In this document: positions 49,851 through 57,826 of the stretch, piece by piece
Layout of the letters: the number at the start of each line of letters is the position of its first letter
Numbering within the stretch: the first letter of the stretch is position 1
Assembly (NCBI GenBank): GCA_930989535.1
Contig: CAKNLK010000004.1
Coordinates: 1 to 64,000, forward strand
From: an uncultured Clostridia bacterium
GTDB taxonomy: Bacteria > Bacillota > Clostridia > Christensenellales > Borkfalkiaceae
Direction of reading: 5' to 3'
Length of the DNA stretch: 64,000 nt
Program-made: the position numbers and the translations under genes
The notes under the pieces: model-generated
Seen by the model: the letters and a program-made list of their open reading frames with translations, nothing else
Told to the model about the DNA's origin: nothing
The model's database searches: none

Positions 49851-50159
49851 TTACATCGTCCGCACGAGCGCGAGCAGCGCCTTCAACTGTGCGTCCGTAA
49901 GTTCGGCGGCTTTTGCCGCCAGTTCCTTTTCCATGTCGCTTCGCTCCGCGCTGTTTTCCTTCTCATCTTCGGCAAAAAATTCGGCGAGCGAAATCCCGAA
50001 CGCCGAGCAAATCGCCCGCAGGGTGGAAAGTTTCGGCTCCGTTTTGCGGGTGTACAGGTTATTCAGCGTCGATTGCGTGAGCATGGCTTCCATGGCGAGG
50101 TTGTTTACCGACCACCCGCGTTCTTTGCGCAGGGCGTCGATTTTGTCGAGTATATTCAT
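49851..50159 (-). CDS. XRE-family transcriptional regulator
   Basis: A 102-aa protein. Residues 1-65 form a Cro/CI helix-turn-helix (LRKERGWSVNNLAMEAMLTQSTLNNLYTRKTEPKLSTLRAICSAFGISLAEFF). The acidic C-terminal helix (EDEKENSAERSDMEKELAAKAAELTDAQLKALLALVRTM) may dimerise. The divergent intergenic region contains several AACTCA/TGAGTT half-sites overlapping both promoters, so it probably represses itself and the lipoprotein gene. Confidence 0.88.
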   Translation of the reverse strand: MNILDKIDALRKERGWSVNNLAMEAMLTQSTLNNLYTRKTEPKLSTLRAICSAFGISLAEFFAEDEKENSAERSDMEKELAAKAAELTDAQLKALLALVRTM

Positions 50160-50209
50160 GCGGTTCTCCGTTTGTTGCCGCCGCAGAGAATGCGGCGGTT
50201 ATTGTTTTT

Positions 50210-50329
50210 GAGTTAAACTCTTTCCTCATTTGCCACCGAATATTCCCTCACTTGTTCCTATTATATAACCAAATTGAGTTAAAATAATAACCAAAAATAG
50301 TTGACAAATCAACTCAAATGAGTTATTAT
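50210..50329. promoter_or_regulatory. Divergent promoters with repeated AACTCA/TGAGTT operators
   Basis: Plus promoter TTGACA (50301-50306), 17 nt, TATTAT (50324-50329), with the dyad AACTCA-AA-TGAGTT (50311-50324) filling the spacer. Other sites are GAGTT-A-AACTC (50210-50220) and TTGAGTTAAA (50274-50283), near a minus-strand TATAAT box. XRE operator function is inferred from spacing. Confidence 0.7.
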
Positions 50330-50376
50330 ACTGCATGAAAAAGTTTGTGCGCCGCAAGCGGGCGCGCGGCTTTTAA

Positions 50377-50439
50377 ATGAAAGGAGTCAAGGAGGAGGTG
50401 CCATGGGTAAAAGAGCGATCTATCCGAAGTAGCGGGTAG
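50377..50439 (+). CDS. Possible leader peptide(s) before the lipoprotein gene
   Basis: Two overlapping short frames follow the promoter: ATG at 50377 (20 aa, MKGVKEEVPWVKERSIRSSG) and ATG at 50403 with GGAGGAGG upstream (9 aa, MGKRAIYPK). The second has a far stronger SD than needed by chance. A GC hairpin follows near 50440. Either could be a translated leader; neither is recognised. Confidence 0.3.
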   Translation: MKGVKEEVPWVKERSIRSSG

Positions 50440-50500
50440 CGGCGTACGACGCCGAAAGGGGCCTATAAGGCAAAAATCTTAAAATAATAAGGAGAACAAA

Positions 50501-53473
50501 ATGCAACACAAATCGATTCTGAAAAAGTTTCTGATCGTCGTTTGTATGCTTTGCTGTGCGTTTGCGCTTATATTCGGTTTCTCCGGCTGTTCGGGTGACG
50601 CAAAGGGCATTACCTCCGCAGCGATCAACGATAAAGGCGAACTCGTCATCACCTATACAGACGGAACCACCGAAAATCTCGGCAAGGTCACGGGAGACAA
50701 GGGCGATAAAGGTGACCAGGGCGAGCAAGGCGAGCAGGGAGAACAAGGCGAACAAGGTGAAAAAGGCGAGCAGGGCGAAGCCGGTGCTCCCGGCGTCGGC
50801 ATCGAAAGCATCACCGTCGACGAAAACGGCAACCTCGTCATCAAATTGACGGACGGCAACATCTGCACGGTGGAAATTCCCTCCGTTTCCGATGATTGCG
50901 ACCATGCGAATATTTCAACCTACGTCATCGCCGAGCATACGATGAAGGACGGCGCTGTCGTAAACGGCGAATATCTCGACGTCTGCGACGATTGCGGTTG
51001 GGCGCATATTTTCAAGGAAGCGCGCCACGAATATAAAGACACGGTGACCGAAGCCACCTGCGAAGAGGCGGAGTATCACGGCAAGGTCTGCACGGTCTGC
51101 GGACATAAGACGGAGGGCGAATATGTGGGCGAGCCGCTCGGCCACGCCTGGAACGAAGGTTCCCTCGTCTCCGATACCGAGGCGAACCCCTGCGAAGAGG
51201 GCGGCATGTATATCTACCTCTGCACGCGCGAGGGCTGCAACGCTTCCAAGATGGAAGTAGAAGAGGGCAGGGGCCACACCGTTTCCAACTGGTCGGTGGC
51301 CGAGCCGACGGAAGAAACGGAAGGCTTGCTCACCGGCGAATGCACGGGCTGCCAGGAGACCATCGAAATCGTTCTTCCCAAGCTGACCGCGGAGAACGTC
51401 GCGAACGGCACCTACACGAAGACCACCAAGGTCGACGGCGGCTGCACCGAGGATTCGACGTATACATACACCTACGACCTTGCGGACGGCGAGCAGATCG
51501 AGATCGACAGCCTCGTCAATCCGGAAAACAAGACGACCGTAACCGTCAAGGGCGCGTTCAGCGATTCGTTCGACGTAACCGTTAAGGGCGGATTCCACTA
51601 CACGGTGGACATCGACGGCAACGAAGTTGCGATCGACGACACCCGGGCATACGGCATCGAAGCCTACCCCGGATTCAAGCCGCTCGGCAACAAGCAGGAT
51701 GAGTTTGCAGAAGCCGATTGCAGCACGCTGATTGAGGAAGGCGCTTATTTTGTGTGCGAACATTGCGGAGATGTAATCACGGTCAATGCTTACGGATACC
51801 ACGATTACGACGAGAGCAAGGTCGTATATCACGAAGCGACGTGCAGTACGTTTGCCTACACTTCCGTATACTGCAACACGGAGAAGAAGGAAGTCAAGCT
51901 CAGCACGGGAGCAGTGCTCAATCCTGAAAACCACGTTTGGGGCGACCCCATCGTTGCACCTTCCGATGACGGCCAGACCGCTACGGTAACTTTCGTTTGC
52001 GAATTGTGCGAGGAAGAGAAAGTCATCGAGAATGCGGAACTCGTCAGCAAGGAAGTCGAGTACGAAAACGGTTTTGCCTGCCAGGGCGCTACCATCACGA
52101 CCTATGTGTACAGGGATACCGCCACGGGCGAACAGTACACCGTCGAGCGCCGCACCGATAAGGTCGCGCACTATGTCACTTTCGACGGCAAGCGCATCGA
52201 AATCACCGATGAGATGATCGGAAACCATGTGTTCACCGATGAAGACGGTTACTTCCTGAAAAATGTCGGCAACAAGGTACCCGGCTGCTCGGAGGACGCG
52301 GAAGAATGCAAATACTTTACCTGCGAGTGCTGCGACACCTTGTACACGGTCATGTACAAACAGGCGCATGAAAAGAGCAGCGAAGTTTCTCCCGAAACCT
52401 GCACGAAAGATGCCGTTTGGCACTGCGACGTTTGCGACGAAGACTGGACGGAGGAAGGCTCCGCGCTCGGCCACGATTATGTGCTCGTCAACTTTGAGTA
52501 CGACGTTGAGGGGAATTCCTTCACTCTCTCCATCTATTGCGCAAACTGTGAAGAAATCGGTACCGAAGGCGAACCTACCGAACTGCGCGGCAAATATACC
52601 GACCTCAAAATTACGCCCGTTCAGGAGCAGAGCTGCTCGAAGGACGGCATCATCGATATCGAATACACCGACCCCTCCACGAAAGAGGTGTACAGCTTCA
52701 AGGGCGTGAACCTCGGCAAGGCGTTCCACTCGTATGACGGCATCGTCATGGACGACTCCAAGGTGTATAGCCTCACCGATTATCCGTTCCTCAAACTCAC
52801 CGGCAACAGCCCGAATAGCTGCACGGATGAGCTCGGCAATGCGTACTTCATCTGCGAACATTGCGGCCAGGTGATTTTGGTCGATGTGACCGGCCCTCAT
52901 ACCCCGGGCGATCTGATCGAGAAAGCAACCTGCGACCATCCCGCGAAATATGAGTGCTCCGAATGCGGCGAAGAATTCTATTACGGCGAACCGAGCAAGC
53001 ACACCTGGGCGGTCGAGTCTGCCGTGGCTCCCACGGAGGCGGCGGAAGGCAGCGTAACGCTGAAATGCACCGTCTGCGGCGGAACGCATACGGAAAAACT
53101 GCCCAAACTCGGCGACAAGGCGTGGGAGAGGACGATTGTAAGCTCCTCCTGCGAGAACGGCGTCGTGTACAAGTACAGCATCGGGCTGTCTTTCGAAATC
53201 ACCGTCGAGTACGGCGAGCGCGAAAGCTGCGTAATGGCTTACACGTTTACCTATTCGTTCCAGACCGCGCCTGCGGACCAGGGCCATTCGGGTGCAAAGG
53301 TTTACTACGAATGGACGTATCCCGAGGGCGAGGACGGCGTAACGTATGTGGGCTACATCTGCGAGAAATGCGGAAAGATGGTCGTCGTGTGGCGTTCGGA
53401 TAAGGATGCCGCCGAGGATAAGCCTGAAGGAGCCATCCTGCTCGACCCGGAAGTTGTGGCGGAAGCCGCATGA
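50501..53473 (+). CDS. Large lipoprotein with collagen-like segment and Cys-pair repeats
   Basis: A 990-aa surface lipoprotein: signal peptide ending GFSGCSG (lipobox). A short domain ([25 protein letters not shown]) precedes an uninterrupted Gly-X-Y stretch (residues about 65-102) beginning [12 protein letters not shown], and is echoed after it ([19 protein letters not shown]). The remaining 850 residues repeat units with paired cysteines ([29 protein letters not shown]) and GHAW/GHDY motifs, likely small metal-binding or disulfide folds. Function is unknown; adhesion is a guess. Probably XRE-controlled. Confidence 0.82.
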   Translation: MQHKSILKKFLIVVCMLCCAFALIFGFSGCSGDAKGITSAAINDKGELVITYTDGTTENLGKVTGDKGDKGDQGEQGEQGEQGEQGEKGEQGEAGAPGVGIESITVDENGNLVIKLTDGNICTVEIPSVSDDCDHANISTYVIAEHTMKDGAVVNGEYLDVCDDCGWAHIFKEARHEYKDTVTEATCEEAEYHGKVCTVCGHKTEGEYVGEPLGHAWNEGSLVSDTEANPCEEGGMYIYLCTREGCNASKMEVEEGRGHTVSNWSVAEPTEETEGLLTGECTGCQETIEIVLPKLTAENVANGTYTKTTKVDGGCTEDSTYTYTYDLADGEQIEIDSLVNPENKTTVTVKGAFSDSFDVTVKGGFHYTVDIDGNEVAIDDTRAYGIEAYPGFKPLGNKQDEFAEADCSTLIEEGAYFVCEHCGDVITVNAYGYHDYDESKVVYHEATCSTFAYTSVYCNTEKKEVKLSTGAVLNPENHVWGDPIVAPSDDGQTATVTFVCELCEEEKVIENAELVSKEVEYENGFACQGATITTYVYRDTATGEQYTVERRTDKVAHYVTFDGKRIEITDEMIGNHVFTDEDGYFLKNVGNKVPGCSEDAEECKYFTCECCDTLYTVMYKQAHEKSSEVSPETCTKDAVWHCDVCDEDWTEEGSALGHDYVLVNFEYDVEGNSFTLSIYCANCEEIGTEGEPTELRGKYTDLKITPVQEQSCSKDGIIDIEYTDPSTKEVYSFKGVNLGKAFHSYDGIVMDDSKVYSLTDYPFLKLTGNSPNSCTDELGNAYFICEHCGQVILVDVTGPHTPGDLIEKATCDHPAKYECSECGEEFYYGEPSKHTWAVESAVAPTEAAEGSVTLKCTVCGGTHTEKLPKLGDKAWERTIVSSSCENGVVYKYSIGLSFEITVEYGERESCVMAYTFTYSFQTAPADQGHSGAKVYYEWTYPEGEDGVTYVGYICEKCGKMVVVWRSDKDAAEDKPEGAILLDPEVVAEAA

Positions 53474-53532
53474 AGCTGCGGGGCAGCGAAAAAGATACCT
53501 TACATACCCTTCACTGCACTTTCATTTAGGGG

Positions 53533-53568
53533 AGGCCGTGCGGCATGCGCCGCGCGGCCTTTCCCGTT
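53533..53568 (+). terminator. Terminator of lipoprotein gene
   Basis: 12-bp stem AGGCCGTGCGGC/GCCGCGCGGCCT (one G-T pair) with a short T-rich tail, 60 nt after the stop. Confidence 0.65.
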
Positions 53569-53607
53569 TGTGCTAAGAAATCCCTGTGCAAAAAATGCGG
53601 AAAACCG

Positions 53608-53659
53608 TTGACGAACGCAAGGATTTATATTATAATAGTATCGATAAATTTTTATCGAT
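53608..53659 (+). promoter_or_regulatory. Hydrogen-sensing operon promoter with dyad
   Basis: TTGACG (53608-53613), 17 nt, TATAAT (53631-53636). The inverted repeat ATCGATAAA/TTTATCGAT (53640-53659) covers the expected transcription start, a good place for a repressor or anaerobic regulator. Confidence 0.72.
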
Positions 53660-53744
53660 TTTCGGAGTGCGTTTCGCGGTTCGCCGGCGGCGCACCCTTT
53701 GCGCGCCCTGCGGGGGAGCATTCAACATATCGGAGGGTATACAT

Positions 53745-53990
53745 ATGGTTTTGAAAGTTTGCGTGGGCAGTTCCTGCCATCTTCGCGGCTCGTACGACGT
53801 CATCGAGGAGATGAAGAGAATCATCAAAAAGTACGGCGTGGAGGACAAGGTGGATTTGCAGGCCACATTCTGCGTCGGCAACTGCCAGAACGGCGTTTCC
53901 CTGCTCGCGGACGAGGTGCTTTTACATAACGCCAACAAGGACAACTGCGAGGAACTCTTCCTCACGCAGGTGTATCCGTTCGTCAAATGA
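53745..53990 (+). CDS. Thioredoxin-like [2Fe-2S] ferredoxin (NuoE/HndA type)
   Basis: An 81-aa small ferredoxin. The cluster ligands are CVGSSC (Cx4C) near residue 6 and CVGNC (Cx3C) near residue 45, the NuoE/HndA pattern; ends as one thioredoxin-like domain without extra modules. GGAGGG precedes the ATG at 53745. It is the first gene of the unit with the HydS-like sensor, which starts 10 nt after its stop, so it probably passes electrons to or from that protein. Confidence 0.87.
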   Translation: MVLKVCVGSSCHLRGSYDVIEEMKRIIKKYGVEDKVDLQATFCVGNCQNGVSLLADEVLLHNANKDNCEELFLTQVYPFVK

Positions 53991-54000
53991 GGAGGCGCGC

Positions 54001-55704
54001 ATGATTCGCTATCTCGATTTTAAGGACGCCCGCTGCAAGGACTGCTACAAGTGCCTGCGCGAGTGCCCCGTCAAGGCGATTAAGGTGGTCGACCACCACG
54101 CGAAAATCATCGAGAGCCGCTGTATCCTGTGCGGGCACTGCACCGAGGTCTGCCCGCAGAACGCCAAGAGCGTGCACACCGAGCGGGCAGAAGTGGAGCA
54201 GCTTTTAAAGGGCGGCAACGTCGTCGCGTCCGTCGCGCCCTCCTTCGTTTCCAGCTTCGACTTGCAGGATTTCAACGTCATGAAGCTCGCCCTCGGAAGA
54301 TTGGGCTTTGCCGACGCTGAGGAGACGAGCATCGGCGCGCGCGAGGTCACCGCGCAGTATAAAAAGCTGCTGGAGGGGGGCAAGTATAAAAACTTTATCA
54401 CCTCCTGCTGCCCCGCCGTGAACACGATGATCGAGCTGTACTACCCGCAGGCGCTGCAGTACCTCGCGCCCGTCGACACCCCGATGATTGCGCACGCCAA
54501 GATGATTCGCCGCAAAAATCCGAAGGCGAAGGTCGTGTTCATCGGCCCGTGCATCGCCAAAAAGCGGGAAGCGCGCGAGAGCGGCGTGGTGGACGGCGTG
54601 CTGACCTTCGAAGACCTCGCCGCCATGTTTGAGGACAGGGGCATCGTCCTCTCGGAAATCGCCCGCCTTCCCGCGCACGCGGAGGGGGGCGCCAACCGCG
54701 CCAAATACTATCCCATCAGCCGCGGCATCATCAAGTCGTTCGAGCACTATATCGACGGCTACGAGTTCGTCGCGGTGGACGGGGCGGAAAAGTGCAAGGA
54801 GGTGCTCGCAAACATCGAGAGCCTCTCGGGCATGTTCATCGAGATGAACAGCTGCGATTCCGCCTGCGTCAACGGCCCCTGCTCGCTCGCGCTCAAGGCG
54901 GGCGCGCTCAAGGCCAACGCTGATATCCGCAAATATGTGCAGAAGGACTTGCAGGAGAACGCTTCCGCGCCGTATGAGCCGGCGCAGGGCATCGACTTTA
55001 CCTGCGTGCACGAGCGCAGGCGTACCGAGGACTTTACGCCCACCGACCGCCAGCTGAAGGAAATTTTGGCGAAGACGGGCAAATTCAAGCCCGAAGACAT
55101 GCTCAACTGCGGCGCGTGCGGCTACGATACCTGCCTGGACAAGGCGTGGGCGGTCGCCAACGGCTACGCGAACATCGAAATGTGCGTGCCGTACATGCGC
55201 GAGCGAGCCGAGAGCATGAGCTACGAAATCATTCAGACCAGCCCCAACGGCATCGTTTTGCTGGACGGCGATTTGAATATCATGGAGATCAACGGCAAGG
55301 CGAAGGAGTTGTTGGGCATCAAGGAGCACGACGTCAAGGGTAAGGGTGTCTTCCAATACTTCAACCCGACCGATTTCGTGCTCGCGCAGAGCGACAACAA
55401 AAACCTCTACAATAAAAAGGTGTTCCTCGAAAAGACGGGCTGTTACATCGAGCTGACCATCATCGTTCTGAAGGACGGCAAGAGCATGTACGCCGTCATG
55501 AAGGATATCACGCAGGAGACCAAGAGCGAGGAACAGCTGAACAAGGTCAAGCTGGAAACGCTCGCCACGACCGACGAGGTCATCAAAAAGCAGATGCGCG
55601 TCGCGCAGGAAATCGCCTCGCTTTTGGGGGAGACGACCGCCGAAACGAAGGTCGCGCTCTTAAAGCTCAAAAAGACCTTGCAAGAGGAAGAGGAGAAAAA
55701 GTAG
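54001..55704 (+). CDS. Sensory [FeFe]-hydrogenase-like protein with PAS domain (HydS)
   Basis: A 567-aa protein. Domains: two 4Fe-4S sites (CKDCYKCLREC, CILCGHCTEVC; residues 10-60); H-cluster domain with L1 TSCCPAV, L2 FIGPCIAKKRE and L3 EMNSCDSACVNGP, so all four H-cluster cysteines remain although L3 lacks the usual CxGGC glycines; an Fe-S domain (CGACGYDTC); a PAS domain (YEIIQTSPNGIVLLDGDLNIMEIN...); and a C-terminal coiled coil. This is the group C/sensory layout. It likely senses H2 or redox and signals to the phosphatase next to it. Confidence 0.9.
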   Translation: MIRYLDFKDARCKDCYKCLRECPVKAIKVVDHHAKIIESRCILCGHCTEVCPQNAKSVHTERAEVEQLLKGGNVVASVAPSFVSSFDLQDFNVMKLALGRLGFADAEETSIGAREVTAQYKKLLEGGKYKNFITSCCPAVNTMIELYYPQALQYLAPVDTPMIAHAKMIRRKNPKAKVVFIGPCIAKKREARESGVVDGVLTFEDLAAMFEDRGIVLSEIARLPAHAEGGANRAKYYPISRGIIKSFEHYIDGYEFVAVDGAEKCKEVLANIESLSGMFIEMNSCDSACVNGPCSLALKAGALKANADIRKYVQKDLQENASAPYEPAQGIDFTCVHERRRTEDFTPTDRQLKEILAKTGKFKPEDMLNCGACGYDTCLDKAWAVANGYANIEMCVPYMRERAESMSYEIIQTSPNGIVLLDGDLNIMEINGKAKELLGIKEHDVKGKGVFQYFNPTDFVLAQSDNKNLYNKKVFLEKTGCYIELTIIVLKDGKSMYAVMKDITQETKSEEQLNKVKLETLATTDEVIKKQMRVAQEIASLLGETTAETKVALLKLKKTLQEEEEKK

Positions 55705-55706
55705 CC

Positions 55707-56867
55707 ATGGCGCTCTGCTTGGAAAGCGGCTACACGTCGCTGAATAAAAAGAACGAGGAGCTGTGCGGCGACCGCGTGGAGAGCACCGTTTCGAACGGCT
55801 ACACCACGCTCGTGCTCGCCGACGGGCTGGGAAGCGGCGTCAAGGCGAACATCCTCTCCACCCTCACCTCGAAAATACTGTGCACCATGGTCTCCAACGA
55901 CATCAACATCGAGGAGTGCGTGGAGACCATCATTCAGTCGCTGCCCGTGTGCAAGGTGCGCGGCGTGGCGTATTCCACCTTCTCCGTCATCCACATGAAC
56001 GGGCAGGGAAAGGGGTACTTGTTCGAGTTCGATAACCCGCAGGCGATCTGGATTCGCGGTTGCAAGTGCCGCGATTTCCCCCGCGAGGAGATGGATATCC
56101 TCGGCAAAACGGTGTACAAGACCGCGCTCGACTTGCAGGCGGGCGACATCGTCGTCGTCATGAGCGACGGCGTCATCCACGCGGGCATCGGCATGACGAT
56201 GAACCTCGGCTGGCAGCGGCCGGAGGTCATGGAATTTCTCGACAGCAACGTAAAGCCGACGATGAGCGCGCGCGCCGTGGCGTGCCTGCTCGCGGGCGTG
56301 TGCAACGATTTGTATCTCGGCACCCCCGGCGACGATACGACGGTCGCCGCCGTCAAGGTGCGCGAACGCCTGAACGTCGATTTGATGATCGGCCCGCCCG
56401 TCGATAAAGAGAAGGATGATTTTTACATCTCCCGCTTTTTGGCGGGGGAGGGGAAAAAGGTGGTCTGCGGCGGCACTTCGTCGCAGATCGTGGCGCGGCA
56501 CCTGAAAACGACGGTGCGCGCCTCCTTCGACTTCCCCGATAAAGACGTGCCGCCCATCGGCTTTATCGACGGCATCGATCTGACGACGGAGGGGGTTCTG
56601 ACCATGCGGCGGCTTTTGGAACTGTCCGAAAAATATGTGGACGTGCACGATTTAACGCCCAAAACCTTTACGAAGAAGGACGGCGCTTCGCTTTTGGCGC
56701 AGATGCTGTTCGAGGAGGCGACGGACGTGCATTTCTATGTAGGGCAGAGCATCAACGCGGCGCATCAGGGCCTGCCCATCGACATCACGATGAAGTTGAA
56801 ACTGGTCGAAAGCCTCGCCGCGAACCTGAAAAAAATGGGTAAGAACGTTATTATAGATTACGATTAG
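55707..56867 (+). CDS. SpoIIE/PP2C-type serine phosphatase
   Basis: A 386-aa phosphatase starting 2 nt after the HydS-like stop. PP2C metal motifs: ELCGDRVESTVSNGYTTLVLADGLGSGVKAN, GDIVVVMSDGVIHAG and GDDTTVAAVKV. An additional C-terminal domain (FLAGEGKKVVCGGTSSQIVARHL...) of about 150 residues follows. Adjacent sensory hydrogenase and PP2C genes are a known pairing thought to control hydrogenase expression or activity. No partner kinase or anti-anti-sigma gene is seen here. Confidence 0.88.
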   Translation: MALCLESGYTSLNKKNEELCGDRVESTVSNGYTTLVLADGLGSGVKANILSTLTSKILCTMVSNDINIEECVETIIQSLPVCKVRGVAYSTFSVIHMNGQGKGYLFEFDNPQAIWIRGCKCRDFPREEMDILGKTVYKTALDLQAGDIVVVMSDGVIHAGIGMTMNLGWQRPEVMEFLDSNVKPTMSARAVACLLAGVCNDLYLGTPGDDTTVAAVKVRERLNVDLMIGPPVDKEKDDFYISRFLAGEGKKVVCGGTSSQIVARHLKTTVRASFDFPDKDVPPIGFIDGIDLTTEGVLTMRRLLELSEKYVDVHDLTPKTFTKKDGASLLAQMLFEEATDVHFYVGQSINAAHQGLPIDITMKLKLVESLAANLKKMGKNVIIDYD

Positions 56868-56873
56868 AAGGGG

Positions 56874-57091
56874 TCTCACTTTTTCTTTTGAGCTGACAAA
56901 AGAAAAAGTCGAGATGATGAGGCAAACCCCATTGTCCTCGCTTTGCTCGGGGCAATCGGAGTTTTCCTCTGCGGCGCGCCCTTTCAGGGCACACCATATT
57001 TACGCGCGCCGCATTCACCTTTCCTGCGAAAGCAAAAGTATATGCAAATAGGGGTGCGCTAACGCAAAAGCGTGGTTTTGCTTGCGCGAGT
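56874..57091 (-). repeat. Structured RNA-like intergenic element, copy H1
   Basis: Minus strand, beginning 6 nt after the phosphatase stop. 3' hairpin CTTTTG/CAAAAG around TCAGCT; P4 with GAGGAAAACTCC; P3 perfect 9-bp GCGGCGCGC/GCGCGCCGC (56971-56979 with 57004-57012), loop with GGTGTGCCCTGAAA; P2; P1 (57057-57090) with loop CCACGC. It splits the sensor operon from the hydrogenase gene. Confidence 0.87.
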
Positions 57092-57101
57092 AAATATTTG
57101 A

Positions 57102-57173
57102 CTCACGAAATTCTCGGCGAGCTGTCGCCTGCGAATTTCCGTGAGTTTGAGGGGAAACCCGAGCGGTTTTCTT
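57102..57173 (-). repeat. Truncated element copy H2
   Basis: Contains only the 3' hairpin (57102-57143, GC stem, loop ACAGCT) and P4 (57148-57173, matching copies A1 and E). P3, P2 and P1 are missing; 16 nt later a different palindromic repeat begins. Confidence 0.8.
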
Positions 57174-57188
57174 TGCACGCACTCCTCT

Positions 57189-57347
57189 GTCATTTCGAGC
57201 GGAGGGCGGCGGAAGCCGTGCGGAGCGGAAGGCGAAGCCGCGCGCAGTCGAGAAATCCCTTAAAAAATGCTGTCTTTAATAACGATTGTCGGAATTATCA
57301 CAGAGATTTCTCCACGCGCGGACGTTCATCCGCTTGGTCGAAATGAC
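57189..57347. repeat. Palindromic repeat with GTCATTTCGA ends
   Basis: A 159-bp unit with terminal inverted repeats GTCATTTCGA/TCGAAATGAC and inner inverted repeats GAGAAATC/GATTTCTC. This sequence type (CGCAGTCGAGAAATC...) is a common dispersed palindromic repeat in many bacteria. Nothing else is recognised in the following 170 nt before the GIY-YIG gene. Confidence 0.8.
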
Positions 57348-57518
57348 GAGTGAGTCAGGGGCGCCGCCCGAGTGAAACATACGAGTAAGACGGCTGCGTT
57401 CGGGAGAATAAAGAGTGGCTCGCCTTCGCGCAAAAAAGAGAAAAAATGAGTCATTCGCTGGAAGGAGACGGGCGACGCTCGGTCTGTAACGGAAACGGGC
57501 AGTGCGCCGGAAAAGAAA

Positions 57519-57806
57519 ATGTATTACGTCTATATTCTTTCCAATCAAAGCAATTCCGTTTTATACGTCGGAATGACGAACAACCTCGAACGCCGCTTAT
57601 ACGAACATAGGTCGGGCGCGGCGGAAGGATTTACAAAAAAGTATCGCGTTCACAAACTCGTTTTTTACGAGGTTTGTTCCGACGTCAGGGACGCGATTGC
57701 GCGGGAAAAACAGATAAAAAGATGGTCAAGACAGAAAAAAATCGATTTAATTTCTTCCTTCAATCGTGAATGGAAGGAACTATTTACAGAAAGGAAGGAT
57801 AAATAA
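57519..57806 (+). CDS. GIY-YIG nuclease family protein (URI type)
   Basis: A 95-aa single-domain protein of the UvrC-intron-type nuclease superfamily. GIY-YIG motif as MYYVYILSNQSNSVLYVGMTNNLERRLYEHR, then KYRVHKLVFYE and IAREKQIKRWSRQKKIDLI, giving the usual Tyr, Arg, His and Glu of the active site. Stand-alone copies often accompany dispersed palindromic repeats, as here (170 bp away). It lies 20 nt before the hydrogenase gene, so it intrudes into the hydrogenase region. Confidence 0.88.
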   Translation: MYYVYILSNQSNSVLYVGMTNNLERRLYEHRSGAAEGFTKKYRVHKLVFYEVCSDVRDAIAREKQIKRWSRQKKIDLISSFNREWKELFTERKDK

Positions 57807-57826
57807 AAAGGCAGGTTTCGAGAGAT

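Noticed and set aside
50653-50868. Direct repeats at about 50700-50790 considered as a CRISPR or tandem DNA array
   Set aside because: They are the codons of an in-frame Gly-X-Y protein segment, not spaced repeats.
50915-53287. A 790-codon minus-strand frame opposite the Cys-rich lipoprotein
   Set aside because: The plus-strand frame has a signal peptide, lipobox, SD and repeat structure; the antisense frame has none.
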